Positions 25,265-34,269 are shown, counted from the stretch's first letter. The stretch: DNA of 64,000 nucleotides from an uncultured Bacteriovoracaceae bacterium (GCA_937923325.1 CAKZUQ010000020.1:31542-95541); one strand, 5' to 3'. Program-made: numbers and translations. The notes: generated by a model not told the origin, from the letters alone.

Positions 25265-26008
25265 TTAAAACAGTAAGATCTTTAAACTAGAAATAAGTAG
25301 TATCATTGAGAGTAATATCTTCTTAGTATTATCCGAGACTTTATTATTAAGAGAAATTCCAAATTTTGAAATTGTCATCGCTCCGATAAACAATATAAAA
25401 GAAATCTTATAGTTAACATTTCCTTTTAGAAAATGAGGTATTAGTGCAAAACTCACCGAAAGCATCATGGCCATATTTGAATATGCAGCTATTTTGTTAA
25501 GTGGAACTTTTACAAGATCCTTTAATAGTGGAACATATATAACTCCTCCTCCAAGTCCTGTCATAGAAGAGAGGCAGCTTCCAAAAAACGATGTAACCGC
25601 TAGTTTTACGGAGCCTTCTAAAAATTCATCAGATGAAGGGTTGTTAGATTTATAAAAAAGAGTTTTAAAAACAACAAGTAGTAACACAATAGCAAAAACT
25701 GTTTTTAATACTTTTGAATCCAAGTAATTTGTTAGGTATGATCCACTCAAGGCTCCAATTCCACAAAATATACAAAAATATAAAATGACACTTCTTGAAG
25801 GGGAGAGTTTTAGCTTTTTAAATTGATAGTTGTTTAACAGAGTATTGAGAAATACTGTTAGTAATGAAACAGATATTACCTCTACTGATTCCATCTTTGG
25901 ATATATAGCATATAAAGTAGGAACAATTATTATTCCTCCTCCTACACCAAAGAAGCCGCTTAATATACCTACACCAAGGCCAGTAATAAATAGTATTAAT
26001 ATATCCAT
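25265..26008 (-). CDS. TSUP (TauE/SafE) family membrane permease
   Basis: TSUP proteins export sulfite or other sulfur or small organic anions. The start (ILFITGLGVGILSGFFGVGGGIIIVPTLY) carries the first glycine-rich repeat, and SSMTGLGGGVIYVPLL the second, as in this family. Seven or eight membrane helices are predicted by eye, 247 residues. No substrate can be named. Single gene; terminator hairpin follows. Confidence 0.85.
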   Translation of the reverse strand: MDILILFITGLGVGILSGFFGVGGGIIIVPTLYAIYPKMESVEVISVSLLTVFLNTLLNNYQFKKLKLSPSRSVILYFCIFCGIGALSGSYLTNYLDSKVLKTVFAIVLLLVVFKTLFYKSNNPSSDEFLEGSVKLAVTSFFGSCLSSMTGLGGGVIYVPLLKDLVKVPLNKIAAYSNMAMMLSVSFALIPHFLKGNVNYKISFILFIGAMTISKFGISLNNKVSDNTKKILLSMILLISSLKILLF

Positions 26009-26094
26009 AAACTAAGCTTAGCAAATAATGCCTAGTCCATGAAGAAATATTCCTCTGTAGTAAAATTAGTCCTAAATAATGAGGAGATTGAAAA

Positions 26095-26619
26095 ATGAAT
26101 AAATTAGCTTTAAGTGTAGTTTTATTAATATGTTTTGCTTTTAGTGCTAAAGCTGGAGTTCTAGTTGATCCATATATTGGCTTTGGCACACAAAAATCTA
26201 CACTAGATGCTACTAGTAGCAATTTTGATGAAGATACACAAACAGCTAAGTTTTTAGGTTCTAGGTTGGGATATAGTTACTTATTGTTTTCGGCAGGTAT
26301 TGATTATCAGGTTTTAGAAGACGAAGATCTTAGTCAAAAGAATATTAGTTTGTTCTTTGGTGTAGACTTACCAATTTTATTAAGAGCTTGGGCCGAGTAT
26401 TTTGTAGATTCAAGTTTTAAGCACGATTTAATTGATGATGTAGATTTTAAAGATGGGTATTCTTTAGGGGTTGGTTTTACAGCACTTCCATTTGTATCTT
26501 TAAATTTAGAAGCTCAAGTAATGAACTATGATATGAGTCTTAAATCTGCCCCTTCGAATAAGTTCGAAGCTAACTCAGCAGCTTATATTTTATCTGTGTC
26601 TTTACCATTAGACTTATAA
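26095..26619 (+). CDS. Small beta-barrel protein, tandem copy A
   Basis: It has a signal peptide (ALSVVLLICFAFSAKA), then a mature part beginning GVLVDPYIGFG, alternating strands and a near-terminal YILSVSLPLDL. It is a likely eight-stranded outer-membrane barrel (174 aa). It shares layout and start (xxPYxGxG) and the SVSLP end with the next gene. AT-rich spacer of 63 bp to that gene, so they may be one transcript. Confidence 0.7.
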   Translation: MNKLALSVVLLICFAFSAKAGVLVDPYIGFGTQKSTLDATSSNFDEDTQTAKFLGSRLGYSYLLFSAGIDYQVLEDEDLSQKNISLFFGVDLPILLRAWAEYFVDSSFKHDLIDDVDFKDGYSLGVGFTALPFVSLNLEAQVMNYDMSLKSAPSNKFEANSAAYILSVSLPLDL

Positions 26620-26682
26620 CAAAAAATCAGAAATAATATTTTGTATAGAATATATAGTAAATTTACTTTAAAGGAGTAATCT

Positions 26683-27189
26683 ATGAAAAAGTTTATCTTA
26701 GCAATTGTCGCTATGAGTGTATTTACAACAGCTCAAGCTAGTTTTTTAATTGAGCCTTATTTAGGAACTCATGTTTCTTCTGATGTGGATAATGGAACAA
26801 GCAAAGACTTCAGTGGAATTGGTATGGGAGCTAGATTAGGATGGCAAAACTTGGGATTACAATTAGGGTTAAATTATAAGATAGCTGATTTGGATGTAGA
26901 TGATAGAGGTGACGCTGATTATAATCATTTCGGGGCTTTTGTTGGTTATGAATTTCCTATTTTAGTTAGAGCATGGGCAGAGTATGTTCTTTCTTCCAAT
27001 GTTGATTTTGACAATGGTGCAGATATGGGAAGTGGATCTGGTACAACAATAGGTTTTGGTTACACTGGTTTACCATTTCTTGCTATAAATTTTGAAACAA
27101 CTAAAATAACATATGATGATAACTCATCACAAAGAACAGATGATATTAACTCTTATATGCTTTCTGTTTCTCTACCTTTTACTTTTTAA
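26683..27189 (+). CDS. Small beta-barrel protein, tandem copy B
   Basis: This 168-residue paralogue of the preceding gene has a signal peptide ending TTAQA, mature start SFLIEPYLGTH, a FPILVRAWAEYV segment shared with copy A (LPILLRAWAEYF) and a terminal SVSLPFTF with aromatic end. Shine-Dalgarno AAGGAG lies nine bases upstream. A barrel of the OmpW/OmpX size class is likely. Confidence 0.75.
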   Translation: MKKFILAIVAMSVFTTAQASFLIEPYLGTHVSSDVDNGTSKDFSGIGMGARLGWQNLGLQLGLNYKIADLDVDDRGDADYNHFGAFVGYEFPILVRAWAEYVLSSNVDFDNGADMGSGSGTTIGFGYTGLPFLAINFETTKITYDDNSSQRTDDINSYMLSVSLPFTF

Positions 27190-27262
27190 TATAAAAATAT
27201 TAGTCAAAAATTAAATTATTATGAGCAAGCTTTAAGCTTGCTCAATTCTTATTAAGGAAAAG

Positions 27263-27808
27263 ATGAAAAAAATTATTTTTATACTTGTAACTCTGGTTTC
27301 ATTAAACTCTTATTCTTTTCAAATTAAAACTTCGCCGTTGTTACCAATAATAGGTGGGTTGAGTGCAGAGCTTGGTTTTGGAGTTACTGATAATGTTGCA
27401 GTTGGTGTTGGGGGATTCGCTTGGCGCTTTGATGATGGGCTAACAGAATATAACGCTAGTGAATATCATGCTCGCATAGACTATATGTTCAATGGTGTGT
27501 TTACTCAGGGATGGTACCTATCTGCAGTACTCTCACGAATTGATGTTGCTGTTACTGTGAGTAGTTTTAACTTATTTGGTCCTTCTTCTGATGCTAACGG
27601 AGAGGGAAGTGCGACGGGCTTTATTGCTATTGGTGGTTATAGATGGCAATGGCCTACTTTTTTTATTGATTTAGGCTTGGCATACAGTTCATATAATTTC
27701 GATGGTGGAACAATTGAAGTAGATGATGGAACCACTACAAGTGAAGTAGATTCTCCATCTAGTATTAGTGGGCCTAGTTTAGAGTTTAATATAGGTTGGG
27801 TTTTTTAG
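27263..27808 (+). CDS. Small beta-barrel protein, third in run
   Basis: It has a signal peptide (KKIIFILVTLVSLNSYS), a Gly-rich start (PIIGGLSAELGFG), strands with Trp pairs (YRWQWPTFFIDLG) and ends in IGWVF, an aromatic C-terminus. It is not clearly homologous to copies A and B, but has the same size and placement. A strong bidirectional terminator lies 37 bp after the stop. Confidence 0.65.
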   Translation: MKKIIFILVTLVSLNSYSFQIKTSPLLPIIGGLSAELGFGVTDNVAVGVGGFAWRFDDGLTEYNASEYHARIDYMFNGVFTQGWYLSAVLSRIDVAVTVSSFNLFGPSSDANGEGSATGFIAIGGYRWQWPTFFIDLGLAYSSYNFDGGTIEVDDGTTTSEVDSPSSISGPSLEFNIGWVF

Positions 27809-27845
27809 TATTAAAATCACCTTTTCTTAGATAAATGTTACAAAA

Positions 27846-27876
27846 AAAGGGAGCCATTAAAGCTCCCTTTCTTTTT
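27846..27876. terminator. Bidirectional rho-independent terminator
   Basis: AAAGGGAGC (27846-27854) pairs with GCTCCCTTT (27862-27870), 9-bp stem, 7-base loop. On the plus strand it is followed by CTTTTT, on the minus strand by a T-rich run. It separates the barrel run from rpsD. Confidence 0.75.
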
Positions 27877-27894
27877 ATAAAAATTATTAAATTC

Positions 27895-28530
27895 TTATTT
27901 GATTTTCCAGTAATATTCGATCACTAATCGTTTTTCGAAAGCAAATGGAATATCTTCTGGTAATGGCTCTGCCATAAATTTTGCTTTTTCTTTCTCTCCA
28001 TCTTTTTCAGCAGATAAGAACGCAGGTATAGCTGAAAGTCTAGGTCTCGCTTTTGCTTGTAAGTAGTTAGCTGATTTAGCACCTTTATCGATGATTGTTA
28101 ATTCATCACCAACTTTAACAGTTGCTGAAGCGATATCTACTTTTTTTCCGTTAATTCTGATATGTCCGTGAGAAACCATTTGTCTAGCTGCTGCCATTGA
28201 TGGTGCCCAGTTTAATCTAAATACTACGTTATCTAATCTAGACTCAAGATTAATGATTAAAGTATCAACCCATGATCTTGATTTATCTTTTTTACATTTT
28301 TTTACTAGGTTTACTAGTTGCTTTTCTCTTACACCATAGTGAAATCTAACTTTTTGTTTTTCCATAAGACGAATCGTATAGTCAGAAAGTTTCTTTCTTT
28401 TCATTCCGTGCATACCTGGACCATAAGGTCTTCTTTCTAGTGCACCAGCTTTACCAAGTCCTGGAAGTTCAATTCCAAGTCTTCTTTGGATTTTAAAACA
28501 TGAAGTTTTACCCATTGTTGTTTTAGACAT
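27895..28530 (-). CDS. rpsD: 30S ribosomal protein S4
   Basis: S4 nucleates 16S rRNA 5'-domain folding. The core S4 domain with RRPYGPGMHG and the RQMVSHGHIRINGKKVDI element are unmistakable; 211 residues. The zinc-finger Cys of zinc-type S4 are absent: only Cys11 remains at the N-terminus and Cys78 later, so it is a Zn-free type. The gene is monocistronic and separate from the alpha operon. Shine-Dalgarno AAAAGGA is at 9 bases. Confidence 0.98.
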   Translation of the reverse strand: MSKTTMGKTSCFKIQRRLGIELPGLGKAGALERRPYGPGMHGMKRKKLSDYTIRLMEKQKVRFHYGVREKQLVNLVKKCKKDKSRSWVDTLIINLESRLDNVVFRLNWAPSMAAARQMVSHGHIRINGKKVDIASATVKVGDELTIIDKGAKSANYLQAKARPRLSAIPAFLSAEKDGEKEKAKFMAEPLPEDIPFAFEKRLVIEYYWKIK

Positions 28531-28700
28531 AATCTAATTCCTTTTTTTACTAAAAGAGAATTATCCGGAAATCTCTAAGTGACACTTAGAGTTTAAGTTA
28601 CCGTCAAATTCAAACTTTCGTTTGTTAATTTGTGTTTGCGGGAAACGGATTTGTATTAATTCACCTAAAAAGCCCACATCCATATTTAAGTATTAGTCTT
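28531..28700 (-). promoter_or_regulatory. rpsD promoter and structured leader
   Basis: On the minus strand a TTGCTA/TATAAA pair (15-base gap) ends near 28695. The inferred leader of about 140 bases carries CAAAC-GAAA-GTTTG (28611-28624) and a stem CTCTAAGTG/CACTTAGAG (28573-28591) close to the ribosome site. The rpsD mRNA is autoregulated by S4 in several bacteria, so this is the likely control element. Structure class not identified. Confidence 0.4.
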
Positions 28701-28806
28701 TTATAATAAATTGACCTATTTAGCAATAGGGAATCTAGTTTTGATTTTTTTTGTGCGTAAAGTCAATCTCTTTTTCACAAAAAAAAATATTTTAATCTCT
28801 TAAGCT

Positions 28807-29367
28807 CTATCTGATTCTTTTTCTTTTAAGCATTTTTTCTATATCAACTAGCTCTTTTATCTTCATTTCTTTAAGAACAGTCTCCTTTCTTTGGGAATAG
28901 TCCAAGGCATCATAAAAGGTAAGTTTCCAATCGTGAGGGTTATTCTTTTCTAGGTAGTTAATTCCAAATATATAATAAGGTCTTTTCTTTGGGGTGAACT
29001 GCAGTCTAATATAGTCAATAGTGTCTAGAACAAGAGGTTCTTTTAAATCGAAGTCAAATATCTTTCCATCGGCCATTAAAACCATGTGAAAATAACCTAA
29101 AAGTACTCGTTCATTTGGCTTTTGTCTTGAATAGAAGCCACTGGTCTCCAAAAAGCCACCACCAACAATTTTTAAAACATTTGAGTTGGATATATCAATA
29201 TTTCTTTTCAGAGCCTCTTGCAAGAAAAGCTCTGTATTTTTTCCACAAAACCTTGGAGTGTAGTAGTTATTAAAGTGTTCTATAAAAAGTTTTTTTAGCT
29301 TTGGTATATCAGCACTAAAGGTATTTGTACTTAAAAGAATATGGAGCAGAATTAATATTTTTTTCAT
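28807..29367 (-). CDS. Secreted protein with Cys-His-Asp pattern
   Basis: It has a signal peptide (KKILILLHILLSTNTFS). The mature part has C41 in RFCGKNTELFL, H94 in YFHMVLMADGKIFDFDL, and D105/D107. That order and spacing resemble the Cys-His-Asp triad of papain/transglutaminase-fold amidases such as the N-terminal glutamine amidase NTAQ1. Length is 186. No close family. A terminal RKRIR basic patch follows. Single gene. Confidence 0.5.
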   Translation of the reverse strand: MKKILILLHILLSTNTFSADIPKLKKLFIEHFNNYYTPRFCGKNTELFLQEALKRNIDISNSNVLKIVGGGFLETSGFYSRQKPNERVLLGYFHMVLMADGKIFDFDLKEPLVLDTIDYIRLQFTPKKRPYYIFGINYLEKNNPHDWKLTFYDALDYSQRKETVLKEMKIKELVDIEKMLKRKRIR

Positions 29368-29474
29368 AAAAATTAATTATCATAACTATTGTCGCTGTAA
29401 GTGTAGGTATGAAAAAAGTTCACCTAAAAGTGAGAGCTTAACTACGATTAAACTCTCAATTAAATACTAAAAAC

Positions 29475-29945
29475 CTAGATCTCGTTAATTTTTTTCATTA
29501 AATTAATCATTTCAATTGCACCTAAAGTTACTTCCCAGCCTTTGTTTCCAGCTTTTGTTCCAGCTCTCTCTACGGCCTGCTCTATCGACTCAGTTGTTAA
29601 AACACCAAACATAACTGGAACTCCTGATTCAAGGCCAGCTTGTGTGATACCTTTTGCAGCCTCATTGCAAACATAATCATAATGAGAAGTCGCACCTCTA
29701 ATAACACACCCTAAGCAAATAACAGCATCGAACTTTCCAGATTTTGCCAATTTCTTAGCAACTAAAGGTAGTTCAAAAGCACCAGGAACCCAAACTTCAG
29801 TAATGTTATCTTCATTTAAACCATGTCTTTTAAGGCAATCTTTAGAACCAGCATGAAGTTTGGATACAATAAATTCATTAAACCTTGCACTTATAATTGC
29901 TACTCTTTCATTATTTAAAATTAAGTTACCTTCCATTATATTCAT
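29475..29945 (-). CDS. ribH: 6,7-dimethyl-8-ribityllumazine synthase
   Basis: It condenses the pyrimidine from RibD with dihydroxybutanone phosphate from Rib[25 protein letters not shown] and [20 protein letters not shown] are standard. Length, 156, is normal. The start at ATG 29945 overlaps the ribB stop in TAATG; a second ATG lies three codons on. Last gene of the riboflavin operon. Confidence 0.97.
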   Translation of the reverse strand: MNIMEGNLILNNERVAIISARFNEFIVSKLHAGSKDCLKRHGLNEDNITEVWVPGAFELPLVAKKLAKSGKFDAVICLGCVIRGATSHYDYVCNEAAKGITQAGLESGVPVMFGVLTTESIEQAVERAGTKAGNKGWEVTLGAIEMINLMKKINEI

Positions 29946-30556
29946 TATAAGTTCTCCTTCTTGTATTTGATTAAATCTTCGATAGTTATTAGCTTCATAC
30001 TATGTTTATTTGCAATTTTTATAAGATCATTAACTCTAGCACATGTCCCATCGTCGTTAAGAATTTCACAAATAACTCCAGCTTTTGAAAAACCAGCTAA
30101 GCTTGCTAATTCAACAGCAGCCTCAGTATGCCCATCTCTTGATAGAACACCACCGTCATTTGCAATAAGTGGAAAAATATGTCCAGGACTTACAAAGTCA
30201 GAAGGAGTGGATTTATCTTGACCTAGCAGAGACGCCGTGTGCGCTCTGTCTTTGGAGCTTATACCTGTTGTAATTCCTTTTGATGCATCTACAGATATCG
30301 TAAAAGCTGTGCCATGCGAGTCGCTTAAATCTTTTACCATCAAAGGTAAGTTAAGTTTCTTAGCAATAGAAGAAGAGATAGGCGTACAAATTAGGCCTTT
30401 TCCATGAGTGGCCATAAAGGTGATATCTTTAGGTGTGACTTTATCTGCGGCCATAATGAAATCACCTTCATTTTCTCTATTTTCATCGTCAACGACAATA
30501 ACCATTTTTCCATTCTTTATGTCTTCAATAGCATCTTCTATTTTATCAAAAAGCAT
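29945..30556 (-). CDS. ribB: 3,4-dihydroxy-2-butanone-4-phosphate synthase (RibB only)
   Basis: It makes dihydroxybutanone phosphate from ribulose 5-phosphate. [17 protein letters not shown] is the catalytic acid loop, and [15 protein letters not shown] also fits. Length is about 203, so no GTP cyclohydrolase II domain is fused, and RibA must be encoded elsewhere. I start at ATG 30556 (AAAGGAATGGTA-ATG), overlapping the ribE stop as TAATG. The in-frame ATG two codons earlier is too close to the ribosome site. Confidence 0.95.
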   Translation of the reverse strand: MLFDKIEDAIEDIKNGKMVIVVDDENRENEGDFIMAADKVTPKDITFMATHGKGLICTPISSSIAKKLNLPLMVKDLSDSHGTAFTISVDASKGITTGISSKDRAHTASLLGQDKSTPSDFVSPGHIFPLIANDGGVLSRDGHTEAAVELASLAGFSKAGVICEILNDDGTCARVNDLIKIANKHSMKLITIEDLIKYKKENL

Positions 30557-31185
30557 TACCATTCCTTTAGAGTTTGCTCAAAACTCGCTCTTTTATTTTC
30601 AAATTTGGTGAAGTGTTCAAGGTATTTGGCCATGATATCGACTTCTATATTTACAGTGTCATTAACACTCTTTGTATGAAAAATTGTATTCTCATAAGTG
30701 TGTGGAATCAAAGATACAGTGAATTTATTATCTATAATATGTGCAATGGTCAAACTTGTTCCATCAATAGCAATAGAACCTTCCTTTATAATATATTTAT
30801 GTAGATGGTTTTGAGTTGAAAAAGATATATCTATATTTTTTCCAGTTTTCGTTATATTTAAAATCTTACCAGTTCCATTCACGTGACCCTGGACTATATG
30901 ACCACCAAGCCTATCGCTAGCTTTTAAGGCAAGTTCAAGGTTAACCTTATCATTAACTTTTAATGAACCAAGATTTGTTTTTTGTAAAGTTACATGTATA
31001 GCCTGGCACTTAAATGCATTACCTTCAATTTTCGTTGCTGTTAAGCACACTCCATTTGTGGCAACTGAATCATCGATACTTATCTCATCTATTAAAGCAT
31101 TTGACTCAATCACAAATTCTTTACCTTCTGTATTTGAAGATATTCCCTTGATTATTCCTATATCTTTAATTAACCCTGTAAACAT
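30556..31185 (-). CDS. ribE: Riboflavin synthase alpha chain
   Basis: It joins two lumazine molecules to riboflavin. Two tandem lumazine-binding barrels are seen: MFTGLIKDIGIIKGI starts the first, and GHIVQGHVNGTGKI the second. 209 residues. It overlaps ribD by 16 bp and ribB by the TAATG. Confidence 0.95.
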   Translation of the reverse strand: MFTGLIKDIGIIKGISSNTEGKEFVIESNALIDEISIDDSVATNGVCLTATKIEGNAFKCQAIHVTLQKTNLGSLKVNDKVNLELALKASDRLGGHIVQGHVNGTGKILNITKTGKNIDISFSTQNHLHKYIIKEGSIAIDGTSLTIAHIIDNKFTVSLIPHTYENTIFHTKSVNDTVNIEVDIMAKYLEHFTKFENKRASFEQTLKEW

Positions 31186-32213
31186 GTTTTTTTCCTATAA
31201 GCCGTCATGACTACATTATCTTCTATTATTTCCCAGCTAATATTTTGAAACATATAGCTATTAGAAATTTCAGTAAGATTTTCTTTTGCTAAAGGGGAGG
31301 TTCCTTGACCTAGAATTTTTGGGGCAATATAAACAGTTATCTTATCGAATAAATTTTCTTTTAAAAATAACTCTATTGTCTTAGCTCCACCCTCTACATA
31401 TATAGATTTTATATCATGATTTTCATATAAATTTTGAAGTGTCGAACTTAAGTCTTGAGTGGGGTCCTTAATCAGTTGTATTGTTTGAGATTTGAAGTTA
31501 TCTTTAAGTAAATTTAAGGAGGTATTTTCAATCTTTTTATTTGTAAGAATTATTCGTTTCGTTGAGTATTCAGGTTTATCCAATCTTATAGTTAATTTGG
31601 GGTCATCTTTTAAGGCTGTATTAGCCCCAACTAATATTGAATCATATAGAGCTCGTTGTTTGTGAACATGAAGCCTTGACTCTTGTGATGTGATCCATTT
31701 GGAATCTCCATTTAATGTTGACATTTTTCCATCTAAAGTTTGAGCATATTTTAAGTGCACAAAAGGTCTTTGTTCTGTAATATGGGAGAAAAACACTTCA
31801 TTTAACTCTCTACCTTCTTTTTCTAAAATATTTGTAATAACCTCTATTCCAGCGTCTCTTAGAAGTTGAACTCCTTTTCCGGCAACATGAGAATTCGGAT
31901 CAATATTTGAGATAACAACTTTTTTAAACCCTTCTTTGATTAGTCTTTGTGCGCATGGAGGTGTTCTTTTGTTGGTATGACAGCATGGTTCTAGATTTGA
32001 GAATATTGTTGCTCCAACAAGTGAAGTCTTTGCATTCTTAATAGCATCTAGTTCAGCATGATCTTCACCTGGGCCTTTATGGTAACCTTTGGATATTACC
32101 TCTCCATTCTTTACAATTATAGCTCCAACATATGGATTAGGAGATACTTTACCTTTGGCCTTAAGAGCTAGCTCAAAGCATTCTTGAATATACTTTTCAT
32201 TCTGATCTTTCAG
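31170..32213 (-). CDS. ribD: Bifunctional deaminase/reductase RibD, non-ATG start
   Basis: It converts the GTP-derived pyrimidine to ribitylamino-uracil. The frame runs back from the reductase part (HLKYAQTLDGKMS) without a stop through a complete N-terminal deaminase: VSPNPYVGAIIVKNGE, GPGEDHAELDAIK with the HAE zinc/catalytic motif, and EPCCHTNKRTPPC with PCxH and the second zinc Cys. The only ATG or GTG in frame (GTG 31796) would remove the deaminase. The upstream stop (TAG) leaves CTG 32213, seven bases after AGAGGAG, as the best start, giving 347 residues (usual about 360). It overlaps the recombinase-like gene by 17 bp. Confidence 0.85.
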   Translation of the reverse strand: MKDQNEKYIQECFELALKAKGKVSPNPYVGAIIVKNGEVISKGYHKGPGEDHAELDAIKNAKTSLVGATIFSNLEPCCHTNKRTPPCAQRLIKEGFKKVVISNIDPNSHVAGKGVQLLRDAGIEVITNILEKEGRELNEVFFSHITEQRPFVHLKYAQTLDGKMSTLNGDSKWITSQESRLHVHKQRALYDSILVGANTALKDDPKLTIRLDKPEYSTKRIILTNKKIENTSLNLLKDNFKSQTIQLIKDPTQDLSSTLQNLYENHDIKSIYVEGGAKTIELFLKENLFDKITVYIAPKILGQGTSPLAKENLTEISNSYMFQNISWEIIEDNVVMTAYRKKTCLQG

Positions 32214-33153
32214 TGTGACACTCCTCTGAAAAATCTAAAAATTCATATGTCTTTGCAAGGTCTACATAATACTTTAATGAATAAGCTGGTTGGACACCCA
32301 TCCATTCTTTAATACTGCTTTGAGCTTTGTTTTGAAAGATCCACTTTACTATGCACGATTGTCTTAAGCATTTAGCAGTTATAAGCGTATCTGTTTTTTT
32401 AGATAAGTCTTTAAAAAGTATCTCTATGCCTCTAGGTGATATTCCTCCCGCAAGAATAGAGTATGGATTTGAATTAAAGAGAAGGTGTGAGAATTCAATA
32501 TTATCTTTTTCACATTGAAGTTCTAGTGCTCTTTTATATTCATAAAAAAATGAATTAAATGTTTTTCCTAATGAGATTGTAATAGGGTCCTTTTTGGGAT
32601 GATTGATAAGAACTCTAAAATTTCCATTTTTATCTTCGAGGATGTTATTTGTTTTAAGGATAGCAATATCTGAAACTTTTAGACCTGCACCATAGATTAG
32701 GTCAAATATAATTTTATTTCTTAAAAATAATAATTTTTCCAAACCTTGTCTTTGATTGATACCAACGATTAAATAATCGTGAAACTTTTTAATATCTTTA
32801 AAGTTCACTGGTTTTGGTGCAACAATCATTTTTGGTGCAACAATGACCTTTTTTATTGGATTATGGTCAACTTCACCTTTTTCTATTAAGAAATCAAAAA
32901 ATATTCTTAAAGCTTGCACTCTTCTTCTGATAGAGTTAGGTGAGTTGTATTTTTTTATTAAGAATCTTGAGTAATCTTGGGCTTCACTAATTGTCACCTG
33001 AGTTATTTTAAGATCTGGTCTATTTTCTCCAATGAATTTATTAAAGCAATTGAGGTCGGTTTTGTAGTTTTTTATAGTATTAAAGCTTTTTCCTTTATCC
33101 TCAAGGTTTTTAATAAATAAACTTTGTTCTTTAAGTAGCTCTATTTTTTTCAT
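32197..33153 (-). CDS. Tyrosine recombinase-like protein with altered active site
   Basis: The N-terminal part is a SAM-like core-binding domain (QDYSRFLIKKYNSPNSIRRR), and the C-terminal part a XerC/XerD-like catalytic fold (IYGAGLKVSDIAILK; LRQSCIVKWIF). In XerC the first Arg (GLRxSE) is Lys here. The HxLRH box reads KCLRQS, and the GH(xS) motif reads MGVQPAY. The Tyr in YYVDL persists. Most of the catalytic set is thus lost, so DNA strand exchange is doubtful. A six-residue tandem duplication (IVAPKM) joins the domains. It heads the rib operon. Could be a DNA-binding relic. Confidence 0.7.
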   Translation of the reverse strand: MKKIELLKEQSLFIKNLEDKGKSFNTIKNYKTDLNCFNKFIGENRPDLKITQVTISEAQDYSRFLIKKYNSPNSIRRRVQALRIFFDFLIEKGEVDHNPIKKVIVAPKMIVAPKPVNFKDIKKFHDYLIVGINQRQGLEKLLFLRNKIIFDLIYGAGLKVSDIAILKTNNILEDKNGNFRVLINHPKKDPITISLGKTFNSFFYEYKRALELQCEKDNIEFSHLLFNSNPYSILAGGISPRGIEILFKDLSKKTDTLITAKCLRQSCIVKWIFQNKAQSSIKEWMGVQPAYSLKYYVDLAKTYEFLDFSEECHTERSE

Positions 33154-33345
33154 GGTTCGTATATACCAAGAAGGGATACTTTTATCAAATGGATTATCTA
33201 AGATCTAAACTATTATTTTTTTATAAAAAATGCATTTAAGTCATATATTCTTTTTATTAGCGCTAAGAGTAATATATTTTTTACATTTTATGAGTTTCAA
33301 TTTTATATTTGTGCTATGAGTTGTTTTATTTTTAATAAGGACTTT

Positions 33346-34269
33346 ATGAATACTTTAAAAATTATTTCACTTTTTTTATTAGTAACTTCGAACGTATTTG
33401 CTTTTTCTGTATTTGGTGATGATGACAGAAAAGACTGGTATGAAGTTACGGATAATAAATTAAAAGATATTTCGTTGTCTACTGCAGTGAAAGTCTCCAA
33501 GAAGCTAATCATCCCCTTAGCTGGCAAATATAGTGATTACTATGAGGTAAATCGCTATTATGCAAATTCTACATATGGTGGAAGTAATAAGCTTTGTTAT
33601 GATGAAAAGTTTCATGAGCAAATGGATATAGGTTCTTGCTCTGGTTTCTTGATAAATGAAGATACATTGGTAACGGCAGGACACTGTGTAGAGACAATTG
33701 AAGACTGTAAAAATAGTTATTGGATTTTTGATTATAAAATGAATAAAAACGATACAGATTTAAGGTGGGGTAAAAAGAGTAATGTATACTCTTGTCAAAA
33801 GATTATTAAGAGAAAATTAAGTCGAAAGATCTTAGGATTTGGTAAAGAGAATAATAAAATTGATTATAGTATAATCAAATTAAATAGAAGCACTGGTAGG
33901 AGAGGTTTTAAAATTAGTAAGTCTCGAGTGCACAATGGTCAAAATCTTACGTTAATAGGATATCCTTCAGGTTTACCTTTAAAAATTGCAAGTAATGCTA
34001 AAGTTCTTAGTAGAAAAAAGAAATCATTTTATGCCAGTGTTGACTCGTTTTCAGGGAACTCTGGATCTGCAGTTGTAGACTCTGACTCACTTGAAGTAGT
34101 TGGTATTTTAGTTGCTGGAAAAAAGGATTTTTACTCAAGTGACCAAAAGGTTAAACTTTCAGGTTTTTCTGTGCCTTATTTACAAAAATGTAATCGTATT
34201 AAGAAATATCAAACTCATGGAAGAAATGCTGGGGAAGTAGTTACTAATATCAGGAATTTATTTAAGTAG
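33346..34269 (+). CDS. Secreted trypsin/V8-like serine protease
   Basis: It has a signal peptide (LKIISLFLLVTSNVFA). The chymotrypsin-like triad is seen: His in VTAGHCV, Asp in KIDYSIIKL and Ser in SGNSGSAVV. C-x-x-x-C pairs are at GSCSGFLI and HCVETIEDC. The length is 307. The start is ATG 33346 (TAAGGAC upstream), not the in-frame ATG 33316 that lacks a ribosome site. Substrate choice is unknown. The family includes the glutamyl endopeptidases of predators and pathogens. Confidence 0.85.
   Translation: MNTLKIISLFLLVTSNVFAFSVFGDDDRKDWYEVTDNKLKDISLSTAVKVSKKLIIPLAGKYSDYYEVNRYYANSTYGGSNKLCYDEKFHEQMDIGSCSGFLINEDTLVTAGHCVETIEDCKNSYWIFDYKMNKNDTDLRWGKKSNVYSCQKIIKRKLSRKILGFGKENNKIDYSIIKLNRSTGRRGFKISKSRVHNGQNLTLIGYPSGLPLKIASNAKVLSRKKKSFYASVDSFSGNSGSAVVDSDSLEVVGILVAGKKDFYSSDQKVKLSGFSVPYLQKCNRIKKYQTHGRNAGEVVTNIRNLFK

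Noticed and set aside
30404..30804. Plus-strand ORFs of 67-91 codons
   Set aside because: They lie antisense to ribB/ribE, which are certain genes.
31170..31796. RibD as a 208-residue reductase-only protein starting at GTG 31796
   Set aside because: The frame is open far upstream and contains a complete deaminase domain with its zinc motifs; the GTG is internal.
33154..33345. FMN riboswitch before the rib operon
   Set aside because: No RFN-element conserved blocks found upstream of the recombinase-like gene or inside the operon.
33303..33527. Minus-strand ORF of 74 codons
   Set aside because: It is the antisense shadow of the serine-protease signal region, with no ribosome site and odd composition.
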